A stretch of 64,000 nucleotides of DNA from Asanoa hainanensis (GTDB taxonomy: Bacteria > Actinomycetota > Actinomycetes > Mycobacteriales > Micromonosporaceae), in contig NZ_FZPH01000006.1 in NCBI RefSeq assembly GCF_900188485.1, forward strand, positions 278,618 through 342,617. Direction: 5' to 3'. Shown one piece after another: positions 55,181 through 63,471 of the stretch. Below the pieces are notes generated by a model. The model was given only the letters and a program-made list of their open reading frames with translations, had not been told where the DNA came from and ran no database searches. The stretch's first letter is position 1; the number at the start of each line of letters is the position of its first letter. A program made the translations under genes and the position numbers.

Positions 55181-56803
55181 ATGCCCAACTCCCGCAAAGG
55201 GTTGCCAGGCAACGCGCTCCGAGTGCCACGCCGACGGCGTACCCTCGCCGCCGTGGCGCTCGTCGCGGGCCTCGTCCTCCCGTCCCTCGTCGCGACCGCC
55301 AGCACCGCAACGGCTGCCGCGGCCGACCGTCCGCCCGTCCAACCGCTGCCGGCCAACCTCGAAGCGATCCGTGCCGCCGAAGCGACCACGCTGTACGGCA
55401 GCCCCGCCGTGCGCCCCCTCGAACAACGCAAGACCGCGCTGGTCACCATGGGTGACAGCGAGATCTCCGGCGAAGGCGTCGGCAACTACGTCCCCGGCAC
55501 GCACCAGGACGGCAACTGGTGCGACCGGTCGTACGACCAGGCGGTGTTCCGTACCGGCATCGCGTCCGACACCCAGTTCAACATCGCCTGTTCGGGTGCC
55601 ACACCGTGGAACCTGGTCGCCGGCGGACCGACCCAGTGGAACGAGCTCAACCAGGGCGACAACCTGGCGATCAAAGCGCGCAACACGCACGTGAAGTTGA
55701 TCTGGGTGGTGGCCGGCGCCAACGGCGACGGGACGATCCAGTTCGGCCCCGTGGCCACCGACTGCGCCATCCGCCGGGTGTTCTTCCAGGGCGCCTGCTA
55801 CCCGACGTACACGGACGTGTGGACGACCCGGGTCGACGGCTCCCGAGCCGCGGTCGAGGAGGCGCTGCGCAGCATCCGCGCCACGATGACGGCGGCCGGC
55901 TACCTGGCCGCCGACTACGAGCTCGTGCTGCAGTCCTACCCGAGCCCCGGCAGTCCCGATGTCGAGGACAACCCCAACTTCCCCGGCTGGTACTCCGGCG
56001 GCTGCCTGCTCTACCTCGCCGACACGGCGTTCGCCCGCAACAAGGCCGTCCCGCTGTTCGAGCGCGGCCTGCGCCAGGCGGCGGCCAACACCGGCACCCG
56101 CTACCTCGACGCCAGCCGGCTCTTCCACGGCCACGAGGTGTGCACCGACAACACCAGCGTGCGCGGCCTCTACATCGAGGTCGGGATCTGGAACGAGAAC
56201 GCCGCACGCCAGTCGTTCCACCCGAACGCCCGCGGCCACGGCATGTTCGCCGAGTGCATGACCGCGTTCGTGGCCTCCGGGCTGCCCCAGGCGACCTGTG
56301 TCGACCAGGCCAGCACCGGCCACGGCACGCTGGTCGGCGGGCTGCTGGAGTTCAAGCAGTTGCGCAACGCCGGCACCGGAAGGTGCGTCGACGGCAAGGG
56401 CTACGACTCGCGAAACAACACGGCGCAGCAGTCGTACGCGTGCCACGGCGGCCGGAACCAGGGCTTCTGGTACGACCCGGCGCGGCAGTCGCTGCACAGT
56501 GAGCTGTCGCACGACCGGTGCCTGGACGTCTCGGGCGGCTCACTGACCGCGAACACGGCGGTCAACATCTACAACTGCACGGGCGGCATCAACCAGAAGT
56601 GGGTCTTCGCGGGCAACCAGATCAAGGCGGCCGGCAACACCGCCCTGTGCCTGGCCTTCGACAACCCGCTGCTGGGCACGCCGCGCCTGCGCCTGGCCAC
56701 CTGCGGCTCCAGCACCCGCCAGCAGTGGTCCTTCGAGTCGCGCAACTTCCCGAACCCGGTCGGCTACGGCCACGACGACTTCATCGGCGACCGGGTGTAC
56801 TGA
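55181..56803 (+). CDS. Secreted SGNH hydrolase with ricin-type lectin domain
   Basis: 540 residues. A twin-basic-rich signal peptide (RVPRRRRTLAAVALVAGLVL, cut after TAAA) is followed by an SGNH/GDSL-like hydrolase at about 80-370. Block I is KTALVTMGDSEISGEG (nucleophile Ser), VVAGANGDG lies where the Asn block is expected, and QSFHPNARGHGMFAECM carries the catalytic His (D/N-x-x-H-P-N). A ricin B lectin domain spans about 385-525 (TGRCVDGKGYDSRNNTAQQS, NTAVNIYNCTGGINQKWVF with the Q-x-W motif). It is probably an extracellular esterase or glycan deacetylase. A terminator follows at once. Confidence 0.88.
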   Translation: MPNSRKGLPGNALRVPRRRRTLAAVALVAGLVLPSLVATASTATAAAADRPPVQPLPANLEAIRAAEATTLYGSPAVRPLEQRKTALVTMGDSEISGEGVGNYVPGTHQDGNWCDRSYDQAVFRTGIASDTQFNIACSGATPWNLVAGGPTQWNELNQGDNLAIKARNTHVKLIWVVAGANGDGTIQFGPVATDCAIRRVFFQGACYPTYTDVWTTRVDGSRAAVEEALRSIRATMTAAGYLAADYELVLQSYPSPGSPDVEDNPNFPGWYSGGCLLYLADTAFARNKAVPLFERGLRQAAANTGTRYLDASRLFHGHEVCTDNTSVRGLYIEVGIWNENAARQSFHPNARGHGMFAECMTAFVASGLPQATCVDQASTGHGTLVGGLLEFKQLRNAGTGRCVDGKGYDSRNNTAQQSYACHGGRNQGFWYDPARQSLHSELSHDRCLDVSGGSLTANTAVNIYNCTGGINQKWVFAGNQIKAAGNTALCLAFDNPLLGTPRLRLATCGSSTRQQWSFESRNFPNPVGYGHDDFIGDRVY

Positions 56804-56807
56804 GTGC

Positions 56808-56833
56808 TGGGGCCCCGTTCGCGCGGGGCCCCA
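56808..56833. terminator. Terminator between convergent genes
   Basis: 10-bp perfect stem TGGGGCCCCG / CGGGGCCCCA with loop TTCGCG, 4 bases past the lectin-hydrolase stop and 5 bases before the stop of the DUF5666 lipoprotein gene. Confidence 0.85.
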
Positions 56834-56838
56834 ACCGC

Positions 56839-57417
56839 TCACTTCTCGCGCGGAATCACGATCAGCCGCGCGGCGCCACCGTCACCGTCCTTGGTGCCGG
56901 CCACGCCGACCTGGTCACCCGCGGCGAGCTGGTCGGCCTGGATCGAGTTGCGGCGCTCGACGACCCGCAGATCGTCGGCGAACGACCAGGTGATGGTGAA
57001 CCCGTCGGTGCTCTTGACGGTGATCGAGTCCGCATCGACGGCCGTGACCTGCCCCCGCTGCACGAGCACGGTCTGCGTCGAGCCGTCCTTGGTCTTGACG
57101 ACCGCTTCACCGTGCAGCGTGTTCTTGCGCAGCAGCACCCGGGCCTTGAGCCGCTTGCCGCGATCGCGATCCTTCTCCTTGGGGGCGGCCGACGGCGACG
57201 CGCTGGGCGCCACCAGCTTCAGGTCCGCGAGCTCGGCCGGCGTGATCTCGTCCGGGTCGAAACCCATCGCGACCAGCGCCTGCCCCTCGGCACCCATCCC
57301 GGCCGACACCTCGACCCCGGCGTCGTCCCCGGCCGACCCACCACCCACGACCCCACAGCCCGTCAGGCCGAGCCCGACAATCGCCACCAGACCGATTCCC
57401 GCAAGCCAACGCCTCAT
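56839..57417 (-). CDS. DUF5666 lipoprotein
   Basis: 192 residues. A lipoprotein signal (LAGIGLVAIVGLGLTGCGVV; lipobox L-T-G-C at about 17-20) is followed by a linker and a DUF5666-type beta domain: LHGEAVVKTKDGSTQTVLVQ, RGQVTAVDADSITVKSTDGF, TITWSFADDLRVVERRNSI, GDQVGVAGTKDGDGGAARLI. The domain is OB-like and of unknown ligand. GAGAGGGAG lies just before ATG 57417, which fixes the start. It is the third gene of an operon after a response regulator and sensor kinase, probably as a periplasmic accessory or target. Confidence 0.85.
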   Translation of the reverse strand: MRRWLAGIGLVAIVGLGLTGCGVVGGGSAGDDAGVEVSAGMGAEGQALVAMGFDPDEITPAELADLKLVAPSASPSAAPKEKDRDRGKRLKARVLLRKNTLHGEAVVKTKDGSTQTVLVQRGQVTAVDADSITVKSTDGFTITWSFADDLRVVERRNSIQADQLAAGDQVGVAGTKDGDGGAARLIVIPREK

Positions 57418-57473
57418 GGTCTCCCTCTCTGCTCTGTCTGGCACCACGATGGGCGACGCGCACGAGGGAGCGA

Positions 57474-58832
57474 TCAGGCGAAGGTAAGGGCTTCGTAAGG
57501 CTGTTGCGGCAACGTGATCGTGAAGCGTGCGCCGCCCTCCGGGGCGTGGCCCGCCTCGATCTGGCCGCCCAGGCGGCGCACCAGGCCGTGCACCAGGGCC
57601 AGGCCCAGGCCGCTGCCGCCCTTGCGTACGCCGTCGTAGCGTTGCCGCAGGGCGCCGCGTTCGAAGACCACCCGCAGGTCGTCGTCGGTGAAGCCCGGGC
57701 CGCCGTCGCGGACCTCCAGCGCCGAGGCCACCGTCCCCGGGCGGGTGGCCAGCACGATCGCGGCGCCGGCCGGGACGACGCGCAGCGCGTTCTCCAGCAG
57801 GCCGTCGAGGATCTGGCGGGTGCGGCCCGGGTCGGTGAAGGCCGGCACCGGGAACGACGGCGCCTCCACCACCAGGGTGACGCCGGCCGCCGCGCACCGC
57901 GGGCGCCAGGTGGTGGCCGTCTCGGCCACGATCGCGGCCAGGTCGACCGGCAGCGGGGTCAGCGGGAAGTCCACGGCGTCCAGGCGGGCCAGCGCCAGCA
58001 GGTCGGTGACCAGGCGGTCCAGGCGCTCGGCCTCGGCCAGCACCGTGCGGCCGGCCCGGGCGGCGCCGTCGCCCTCGATCACCCCGTCGGACAGGGCCTC
58101 GGCGTAGCCGCGGATCGTCGTCAGCGGCGTGCGTAGCTCGTGCGAGACCGACAGCAGGAAGTCCCGCTGCCGTCCCTCGCTTGTGGACAGCGCCTCGGCC
58201 AGGCCGTTCAGCGCGTGCGCCAGCGACTCGACCTCCTGCGGTGGCTCGACCGGCACCCGGATGCCGCGTTCGCCGCCGCCGAGGCGCATCGCCGCGACCG
58301 CCGCGTTGCGGATCGGGCGGGCCAGCCGGCTGCCCAGCAGCACGCCGGCGAGCACACCTGCGGCCAGGCCCGCCAGCAGCGCCAGCCACAGGTTCTGGCC
58401 GATCGCGCGCCAGATGCCGGTCGCCCGTGGGTGGGTCAACACGACCGCGTTGCCGTTGTTGTTGTTGATCGGACGGGCCTCCACAAGGGACGGGACGCCG
58501 CCGATGATGGCGCTGCCGGAGAACGAGCCGTCGGCCACCTGCGCCAGCACCGCCGGTGGCAGCCCCGGCTGGTCCGGAACCCCGCGGCGCAGCAGGAACA
58601 GCGAGATGTCCCGTTCGCGCAGTGCGTCCAGCAGCTTCTGGTCGCCGGCCGGGCGGGGCGTGGCCCGCAGTGCTGCGGCCACCACGGTCGCCTCGGCGGC
58701 CAGCGACTCCCGGGTACGCGCCTCGACTGCCCGGGACGCCAACGGGATCGCGACCAGCGCGGTCACGAACACGGAGACCACGGCGACGGCACAGCCGACC
58801 AGGACCGCGCGGGCGGTCAAAGTTCTAGGCAT
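57474..58832 (-). CDS. Sensor histidine kinase
   Basis: 452 residues. Transmembrane helix 1 (VLVGCAVAVVSVFVTALVAI), a sensor domain of about 110 residues, helix 2 (LWLALLAGLAAGVLAGVLLG), a HAMP linker (about 165-220), then HisKA with the phosphorylated His in FLLSVSHELRTPLTTIRGYA (about 228) and an ATPase domain (N-box LDGLLENALRVVPAG, G1 VRDGGPGFTDDD, G2 RKGGSGLGLALVHGL). It phosphorylates the neighbouring response regulator; the two genes overlap by 8 bases. The signal is unknown. Confidence 0.93.
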   Translation of the reverse strand: MPRTLTARAVLVGCAVAVVSVFVTALVAIPLASRAVEARTRESLAAEATVVAAALRATPRPAGDQKLLDALRERDISLFLLRRGVPDQPGLPPAVLAQVADGSFSGSAIIGGVPSLVEARPINNNNGNAVVLTHPRATGIWRAIGQNLWLALLAGLAAGVLAGVLLGSRLARPIRNAAVAAMRLGGGERGIRVPVEPPQEVESLAHALNGLAEALSTSEGRQRDFLLSVSHELRTPLTTIRGYAEALSDGVIEGDGAARAGRTVLAEAERLDRLVTDLLALARLDAVDFPLTPLPVDLAAIVAETATTWRPRCAAAGVTLVVEAPSFPVPAFTDPGRTRQILDGLLENALRVVPAGAAIVLATRPGTVASALEVRDGGPGFTDDDLRVVFERGALRQRYDGVRKGGSGLGLALVHGLVRRLGGQIEAGHAPEGGARFTITLPQQPYEALTFA

Positions 58833-59508
58833 CGATCGCGTACCCGACGCCGCGGTGGGTGCGGATCAGCGCGCCGGCGGCGCCCAGTTTGCCCCGGACC
58901 TGGGCGATGTGCACGTCGACCGTACGGGTGCCCGAATGCGCGGCATAACCCCAGACGGCGGCGAGCAGCTCCTCGCGGGTGAACACCCGGCCCGGCCGCC
59001 CGGCCAGGTGCGCCAGCAGGTCGAACTCGGTCGAGGTGAGCTGCACCGGCACGTCGGCGACGGTGACGCTGCGCCGGCCCGGGTCCAGGGTCAGCGGGCC
59101 GACCGTGCGCGGGCGCTCGGCCGCCGCGGCCACCCCGCCCGCGGCCCGCCGCAGCACGGCGCGTAGGCGGGCGACCAGCTCGCGGGGCGAGAACGGCTTG
59201 GTGATGTAGTCGTCGGCGCCGAGCTCCAGGCCGACGATCCGGTCGACCTCGTCGTCGCGGGCGGTCAGGAAGATGACCGGGGTCCAGTCGCCGCCCTCGC
59301 GCAGCCGCCGGCACAGCTCGGTGCCCGACAGGCCCGGCAGGGCGATGTCGAGCACGCAGGCCACCGGGCGCACCCGGCGGGCGGCGGCGAGCCCCGCCTC
59401 GCCGTCGTGCTCGACATGCACGCCGAACCCGTCGCGGCTCAGGTAGAGCCGGACGAGATCCGCGATCGCCCGTTCGTCTTCGACGACGAGCACCAGGCCA
59501 TCTGCCAC
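58825..59508 (-). CDS. OmpR/PhoB-type response regulator
   Basis: 227 residues. Receiver domain: LVLVVEDERAIADLVRLYL (acidic pocket), phosphoacceptor Asp in ACVLDIALPGLSG (about 54), Thr in PVIFLTARDD, and Lys in DDYITKPFSPRELVARL. The winged-helix DNA-binding domain is at about 135-225 (LTSTEFDLLAHLAGRPGRVF, TRTVDVHIAQVRGKLGAAGA, IRTHRGVGYAI). First gene of the operon with the kinase and the DUF5666 lipoprotein. Confidence 0.94.
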   Translation of the reverse strand: MADGLVLVVEDERAIADLVRLYLSRDGFGVHVEHDGEAGLAAARRVRPVACVLDIALPGLSGTELCRRLREGGDWTPVIFLTARDDEVDRIVGLELGADDYITKPFSPRELVARLRAVLRRAAGGVAAAAERPRTVGPLTLDPGRRSVTVADVPVQLTSTEFDLLAHLAGRPGRVFTREELLAAVWGYAAHSGTRTVDVHIAQVRGKLGAAGALIRTHRGVGYAIDA

Positions 59509-59554
59509 CGGCCCATCATGGCCGACGGTCGTACGAAGCTATGTAAGAGGTTTG

Positions 59555-60115
59555 TTAGAACGCCACCGCGACGGCGTGCCGGGAGCGGCCCAGTGACTCC
59601 CAGGCCCCGGTGTCGCGGCGCAGGGCGTCCCGGGTGGCGGCCGAGGCACCAGCCCCGGCCGCCGTCCCGGCTCCCGCGCGGGCAGTGCGCGGGCGGAAGA
59701 CGTGGCTCAGCAGCGCGTCCAGGTGCCACACCTGCTTGGCGTGACCGACCCGGATCCAGAATCGCTCCCGAACCCCGTCGACGGCCGTGGCCGCCAACTC
59801 AACCGCGGACAGCCGCGGATCGGGGTTCCACGTCACGTTGCCCAGGTGACCCAGTTCCGTGTTCAGATGCAGCCGGAGGCGGTGCAGCATCCGCGACTCG
59901 TGGGTGACGACCAGGCGACGGTAGGTCAACAGCATCAGGTACTCGCCCTGCGCGGGGCGGTCGGCGCGGGTGCACCGGGCCACCAGCGCGGCGGCATCGT
60001 CGGCGGCGACACAGCGCCGGAAGACCGGCATGTGGCGGCTGACGGTCGGGATCGCCACACCGGCTTCCGCGGCGGCTGGCAGGAACGTACGGGAGAAGAC
60101 GTCCATGTCGTTCAC
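59555..60115 (-). CDS. Hypothetical protein
   Basis: 186 residues, soluble, with no motif I recognise. Segments such as VFSRTFLPAAAEAGVAIPTV, GEYLMLLTYRRLVVTHESRM and SAVELAATAVDGVRERFWIR look like a mixed alpha/beta domain. The last 45 residues are an Ala/Gly/Arg-rich tail. G/C-rich third positions support coding. Start GTG 60115 or ATG 60106. It is separate from the neighbouring two-component operon (46-base gap) and the thiolase. Confidence 0.7.
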   Translation of the reverse strand: MNDMDVFSRTFLPAAAEAGVAIPTVSRHMPVFRRCVAADDAAALVARCTRADRPAQGEYLMLLTYRRLVVTHESRMLHRLRLHLNTELGHLGNVTWNPDPRLSAVELAATAVDGVRERFWIRVGHAKQVWHLDALLSHVFRPRTARAGAGTAAGAGASAATRDALRRDTGAWESLGRSRHAVAVAF

Positions 60116-60208
60116 AACGACGCGCCTCGCTGGAGGGTGGCGGGTTTCCCTACGCCGACTTCCTTAAACCTCCATTAGGATCATTGCCCTAAAAGTGGAC
60201 AGTAACCC

Positions 60209-61381
60209 TTATAGTGCCTCGACAATCGTCGCGTTCGCCATGCCGCCGCCCTCGCACATCGTCTGCAGGCCGTAGCGGATTCCGTTGTCCCGCATGTGAT
60301 GCAGCATCGTCGTCATGATCCGTGCGCCGGAGCCGCCCAGCGGGTGACCAAGGGCGATCGCGCCACCACGCGGGTTGAGCCGCGCCGGGTCCGCCTCGGT
60401 CTCCGCCAGCCACGCCAGCGGCACCGGGGCGAACGCCTCGTTGACCTCGTACACGCCGATCTCCTCGATGCCCAACCCCGCGCGGCGCAGCGCCTTGGCG
60501 GTCGCCGGGATCGGCGCGGTCAACATCACCACCGGGTCGTCGGCGGCGACCACCGCGGTGTGGATCCGGGCGAGCGGCCGCAGGCCGTGCCGGGCCGCCC
60601 ACTCGCTCGTGGTCACCGCCAGCGCGGCGGCACCGTCGGAGATCTGCGACGCGGAGCCCGCGGTCACCACGCCGTCGGCCTCGAACGGGGTCTTGAGCTC
60701 GCCGAGCTTGGCCAGCGAGGTGTCGCGCCGCACGCCCTCGTCGGCCGAGACCTTGCCGCCGTCGGCGGTGGCCACCGGGGCGATCTCGGCGTCGAACAGG
60801 CCGGCGTCCTGCGCGGAGGCGGCCTTCTCGTGGCTGGCCAGCGCGTAACCGTCGAGCCGGGCCCGGTCGAAGCCCCACCTGCCCGCGATCATCTCGGCGC
60901 CGACACCCTGGCTGAACGGCACCGGGTCGTCGGCGGCGAAGCCCTCGTGGTCGCGGTAGCGGGCGCGCACCAGGTCACCGAACGCGTTGCCGGCCCCGAT
61001 GCTCGAGCCCATCGGCACCCGGCTCATCGACTCGACGCCGCCGGCGACCACGAGGTCGCTCTGCCCGGCGATGACCGCCGCGGCCGCGAAGTGGATCGCC
61101 TGCTGGCTGGAGCCGCACTGCCGGTCCAGCGTCGTGCCGGGCACCGACTCGGGCCAGCCGGCCGCGAGCACCGCGCCGCGCGCCACGTTCCAGGACTGGT
61201 CGCCGACCTGCGACACGCAACCCCAGACCACGTCGTCGACCTCGGCCGGATCCAGGGCCAGCCGCTCGGCCAGCGCACGCAGGGCATGGGCCGAAAGATC
61301 CACCGGGTGTACGCCCGACAAGCCGCCGTTCCGGCGTCCGACCGGCGTTCTGACCGCACCGACGATGACCGCGTCCCGCAT
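60209..61381 (-). CDS. Acetyl-CoA C-acyltransferase (thiolase)
   Basis: 390 residues of the thiolase fold. The acylated Cys is in TTLDRQCGSSQQAIHFAAAA (about 89). The substrate loop and second half follow (SQISDGAAALAVTTSEWAAR). Active-site blocks NEAFAPVPLAWL, ALGHPLGGSGARIMTTML (His) and TMCEGGGMANATIV (second Cys) are intact. It joins or cleaves acyl-CoAs in fatty-acid degradation or related routes. As a stand-alone gene its exact pathway is not shown. Confidence 0.94.
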   Translation of the reverse strand: MRDAVIVGAVRTPVGRRNGGLSGVHPVDLSAHALRALAERLALDPAEVDDVVWGCVSQVGDQSWNVARGAVLAAGWPESVPGTTLDRQCGSSQQAIHFAAAAVIAGQSDLVVAGGVESMSRVPMGSSIGAGNAFGDLVRARYRDHEGFAADDPVPFSQGVGAEMIAGRWGFDRARLDGYALASHEKAASAQDAGLFDAEIAPVATADGGKVSADEGVRRDTSLAKLGELKTPFEADGVVTAGSASQISDGAAALAVTTSEWAARHGLRPLARIHTAVVAADDPVVMLTAPIPATAKALRRAGLGIEEIGVYEVNEAFAPVPLAWLAETEADPARLNPRGGAIALGHPLGGSGARIMTTMLHHMRDNGIRYGLQTMCEGGGMANATIVEAL

Positions 61382-61449
61382 GATTACTCCCCGGTAACGT
61401 GAGCCTTGCCCGAATCCTACGTCGCGCCTCAGCCTGGGATGCTTGTCCG

Positions 61450-61854
61450 GTGACGATCCGTTGGCGCGTGCGGCCCGCCCTGCCGGCCCTCAAGCTCACC
61501 GGCGCCGTGCTGCTGGTCGTGTTGGCCGCCCTGTTCGCCACCGACGCCGTGGCGGTGGCCGTGGCCAGCGTGGCCGGGGCCGTGCTGGCCGTCTGGGGGT
61601 TCCGCGACCTGCTGGCGCCGGAGCGCCTGGCCGCCGACCCGAGCGGGCTCACGGTGCTCACCGGCTTCGCCGGGCGGCGGCACATCCCCTGGTCGGCGGT
61701 CGAGAAGATCTCCGTGGACCGGCGCGGGCACGCCGGCATCCGCAGCGAGACGCTGGAGATCGACGCCGGCGACTCGCTGCACCTGTTCACGAAAAATGAC
61801 CTCGGCGCCCCCGTGGAAGAGGTCGCCGAGGCCTTGGAAGGGGTGCGGGCCTAA
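61450..61854 (+). CDS. Two-helix membrane protein with bacterial PH domain
   Basis: 134 residues. Two close transmembrane helices (ALKLTGAVLLVVLAALFATD and VAVASVAGAVLAVWGF, about 13-50) precede a PH-like beta domain (SGLTVLTGFAGRRHIPWSAV, EKISVDRRGHAGIRSETLEI). It resembles Rv0010c-type proteins found next to ppiA and crgA in actinobacteria. I chose GTG 61450; the extra 17 upstream codons to 61399 are not typical. The 3' end overlaps the convergent rhomboid gene by 4 bases. Confidence 0.75.
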   Translation: MTIRWRVRPALPALKLTGAVLLVVLAALFATDAVAVAVASVAGAVLAVWGFRDLLAPERLAADPSGLTVLTGFAGRRHIPWSAVEKISVDRRGHAGIRSETLEIDAGDSLHLFTKNDLGAPVEEVAEALEGVRA

Positions 61855-62792
61855 GCAGTGACGCTGGCGACCTTGGCGATGGTCAGCCCGATCAGGGCAA
61901 CCAGCACGATGGCGCAGCCGACCGCCTGGATCAGCGTGCGCCGGTCGCGAGGTGCGTAGGCCAGGATCGCGCCCACCAGACCGCCGGTGACCAGGCCGCC
62001 CAGGTGGCCCTCCCACGAGATGCTGCTGACCGTGAACGTGATGACCAGGTTGATCACCAGCACGCCGATGATCGCCGACGTGTCACGGCCGAGCTTGCGC
62101 AGGATGATGAAGAACGCCGCGAACAGACCGAAGATCGCGGTCGAGGCGCCCGCACCGAGGTCGTTGGGGCTGATCACGACCGAGGCAACGTTGCCGCCGA
62201 TGCCGGCGATCAGATAGAGCGCGAGGAACCGCCACGGACCGAGCGCGGACTCCAGGCTGCGGCCGAGCATCCAGAGCGCCCACATGTTCGCCGCGAGATG
62301 GATGATCCCGTAGTGGATGAACATCGCGGTGATCAGGCGGTAGTAGTTGCCGTCGTAGATGCCGCCGTAGACGTCACCCAAGCCGGGGAAGGCGCCGAGG
62401 GCGACCTGCCCGTTGGTCAGGGCCGTCACCGGCGGGCCGACGACACCGCCGAAGGCCTGCAGCTTGCTGGCCGAGGTGAAGAGGCCGCCGCCACCGACGA
62501 GTGAGCCGGTGCCGGCGATCGCCAGGCCGATCAGGGCGACCAGGACGTTCAGGCCGAGCAGGGCTTTGGTCACATAGCCGTGGCGGCCGGCGGCACTGCC
62601 TCCGAAGGCGGTGCGCGCCGACCGCTGAGTCCGGCGACCTTCCGCGACGCACTCGGGGCACTGGTGCCCGACCGAGGCCTCGCGCATACAATCTGGGCAT
62701 ATCGGGCGCTCGCAGCGCGTGCAACGCACCCACGTCTCCCGCGACGGGTGGCGATAGCAGACCGGCGCCGCCGTCGGGGGCGATTCACTCAT
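61851..62792 (-). CDS. Rhomboid family intramembrane serine protease
   Basis: 313 residues. The N-terminal 60 residues contain a zinc-binding B-box-like motif (VCYRHPSRETWVRCTRCERP, ICPDCMREASVGHQCPECV). The rhomboid domain follows, with LITAMFIHYGIIHLAANMWA (motif H-x(2-4)-N in helix 2), the catalytic Ser in GAGASTAIFGLFAAFF (G-x-S) and the catalytic His in ISWEGHLGGLVTGGLVGAI. It cuts transmembrane substrates. It lies next to ppiA, as in other actinobacteria. Confidence 0.92.
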   Translation of the reverse strand: MSESPPTAAPVCYRHPSRETWVRCTRCERPICPDCMREASVGHQCPECVAEGRRTQRSARTAFGGSAAGRHGYVTKALLGLNVLVALIGLAIAGTGSLVGGGGLFTSASKLQAFGGVVGPPVTALTNGQVALGAFPGLGDVYGGIYDGNYYRLITAMFIHYGIIHLAANMWALWMLGRSLESALGPWRFLALYLIAGIGGNVASVVISPNDLGAGASTAIFGLFAAFFIILRKLGRDTSAIIGVLVINLVITFTVSSISWEGHLGGLVTGGLVGAILAYAPRDRRTLIQAVGCAIVLVALIGLTIAKVASVTA

Positions 62793-62819
62793 GCCAAGAA
62801 AGGTACCTGGCTTCGGCTA

Positions 62820-63350
62820 TCAGCTCTCGACGCGCTGGATCTCGACCCGCTCGATCACCACGTCGTCCAGCGGCTTGTCGCCGTGGCTGGTCGGGGTGTT
62901 GGCGATCGCGTCGACGACCTTGGCCGAGTCCTGGTCGGCGACCTGGCCGAAGATCGTGTGCCGGTTGTTCAGGTGCGGGGTCGGGCCCACGGTGATGAAG
63001 AACTGCGAGCCGTTGGTGCCCGGGCCGGCGTTGGCCATGGCCAGCAGGTACGGGCGGTCGAAGCGCAGCTCCGGGTGGAACTCGTCGCCGAACTCGTAGC
63101 CCGGGCCGCCGCGGCCGGTGCCGGTCGGGTCGCCCATCTGGATCATGAAGCCAGAAATCACCCGGTGCGAGATGGTGCCGTCGTAGTAGGGACCGTTCCC
63201 CTTCTGCCCGGTACGCGGGTCCACGTAGTCGCGGGTTCCCTCGGCGAGCTCCACGAAGTTGCGCACGGTCTTCGGCGCGTGGTTCGGGAACAGCTCCAGA
63301 CGGATCGGTCCGCGGTTCGTATGCAGGGTGGCGTAAAGGGTCTCAGCCAC
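62820..63350 (-). CDS. ppiA: Peptidyl-prolyl cis-trans isomerase (cyclophilin)
   Basis: 176 residues of the cyclophilin fold: TLHTNRGPIRLELFPNHAPK, TISHRVISGFMIQMGDPTGT with the catalytic Arg (H-R-V/I), GYEFGDEFHPELRFDRPYLL, MANAGPGTNGSQFFITVGPT (with the Q of SQFFI), and HTIFGQV. Active-site residues appear complete. I chose GTG 63350, which follows GGAGGAG by 5 bases. Cytosolic, assists folding. Same order relative to rhomboid and PH-domain genes as in other actinobacteria. Confidence 0.93.
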   Translation of the reverse strand: MAETLYATLHTNRGPIRLELFPNHAPKTVRNFVELAEGTRDYVDPRTGQKGNGPYYDGTISHRVISGFMIQMGDPTGTGRGGPGYEFGDEFHPELRFDRPYLLAMANAGPGTNGSQFFITVGPTPHLNNRHTIFGQVADQDSAKVVDAIANTPTSHGDKPLDDVVIERVEIQRVES

Positions 63351-63471
63351 GGGTACTCCTCCATCGTCGGTGAGTTTCAGTTCGATCCTCCCATGTGCCC
63401 GTTCCGGCAATGCGGACACGTCCAAAGGTGGAGGATGCAGGAGGAACTACGCCCAGGAAGGTGGGGGTCTG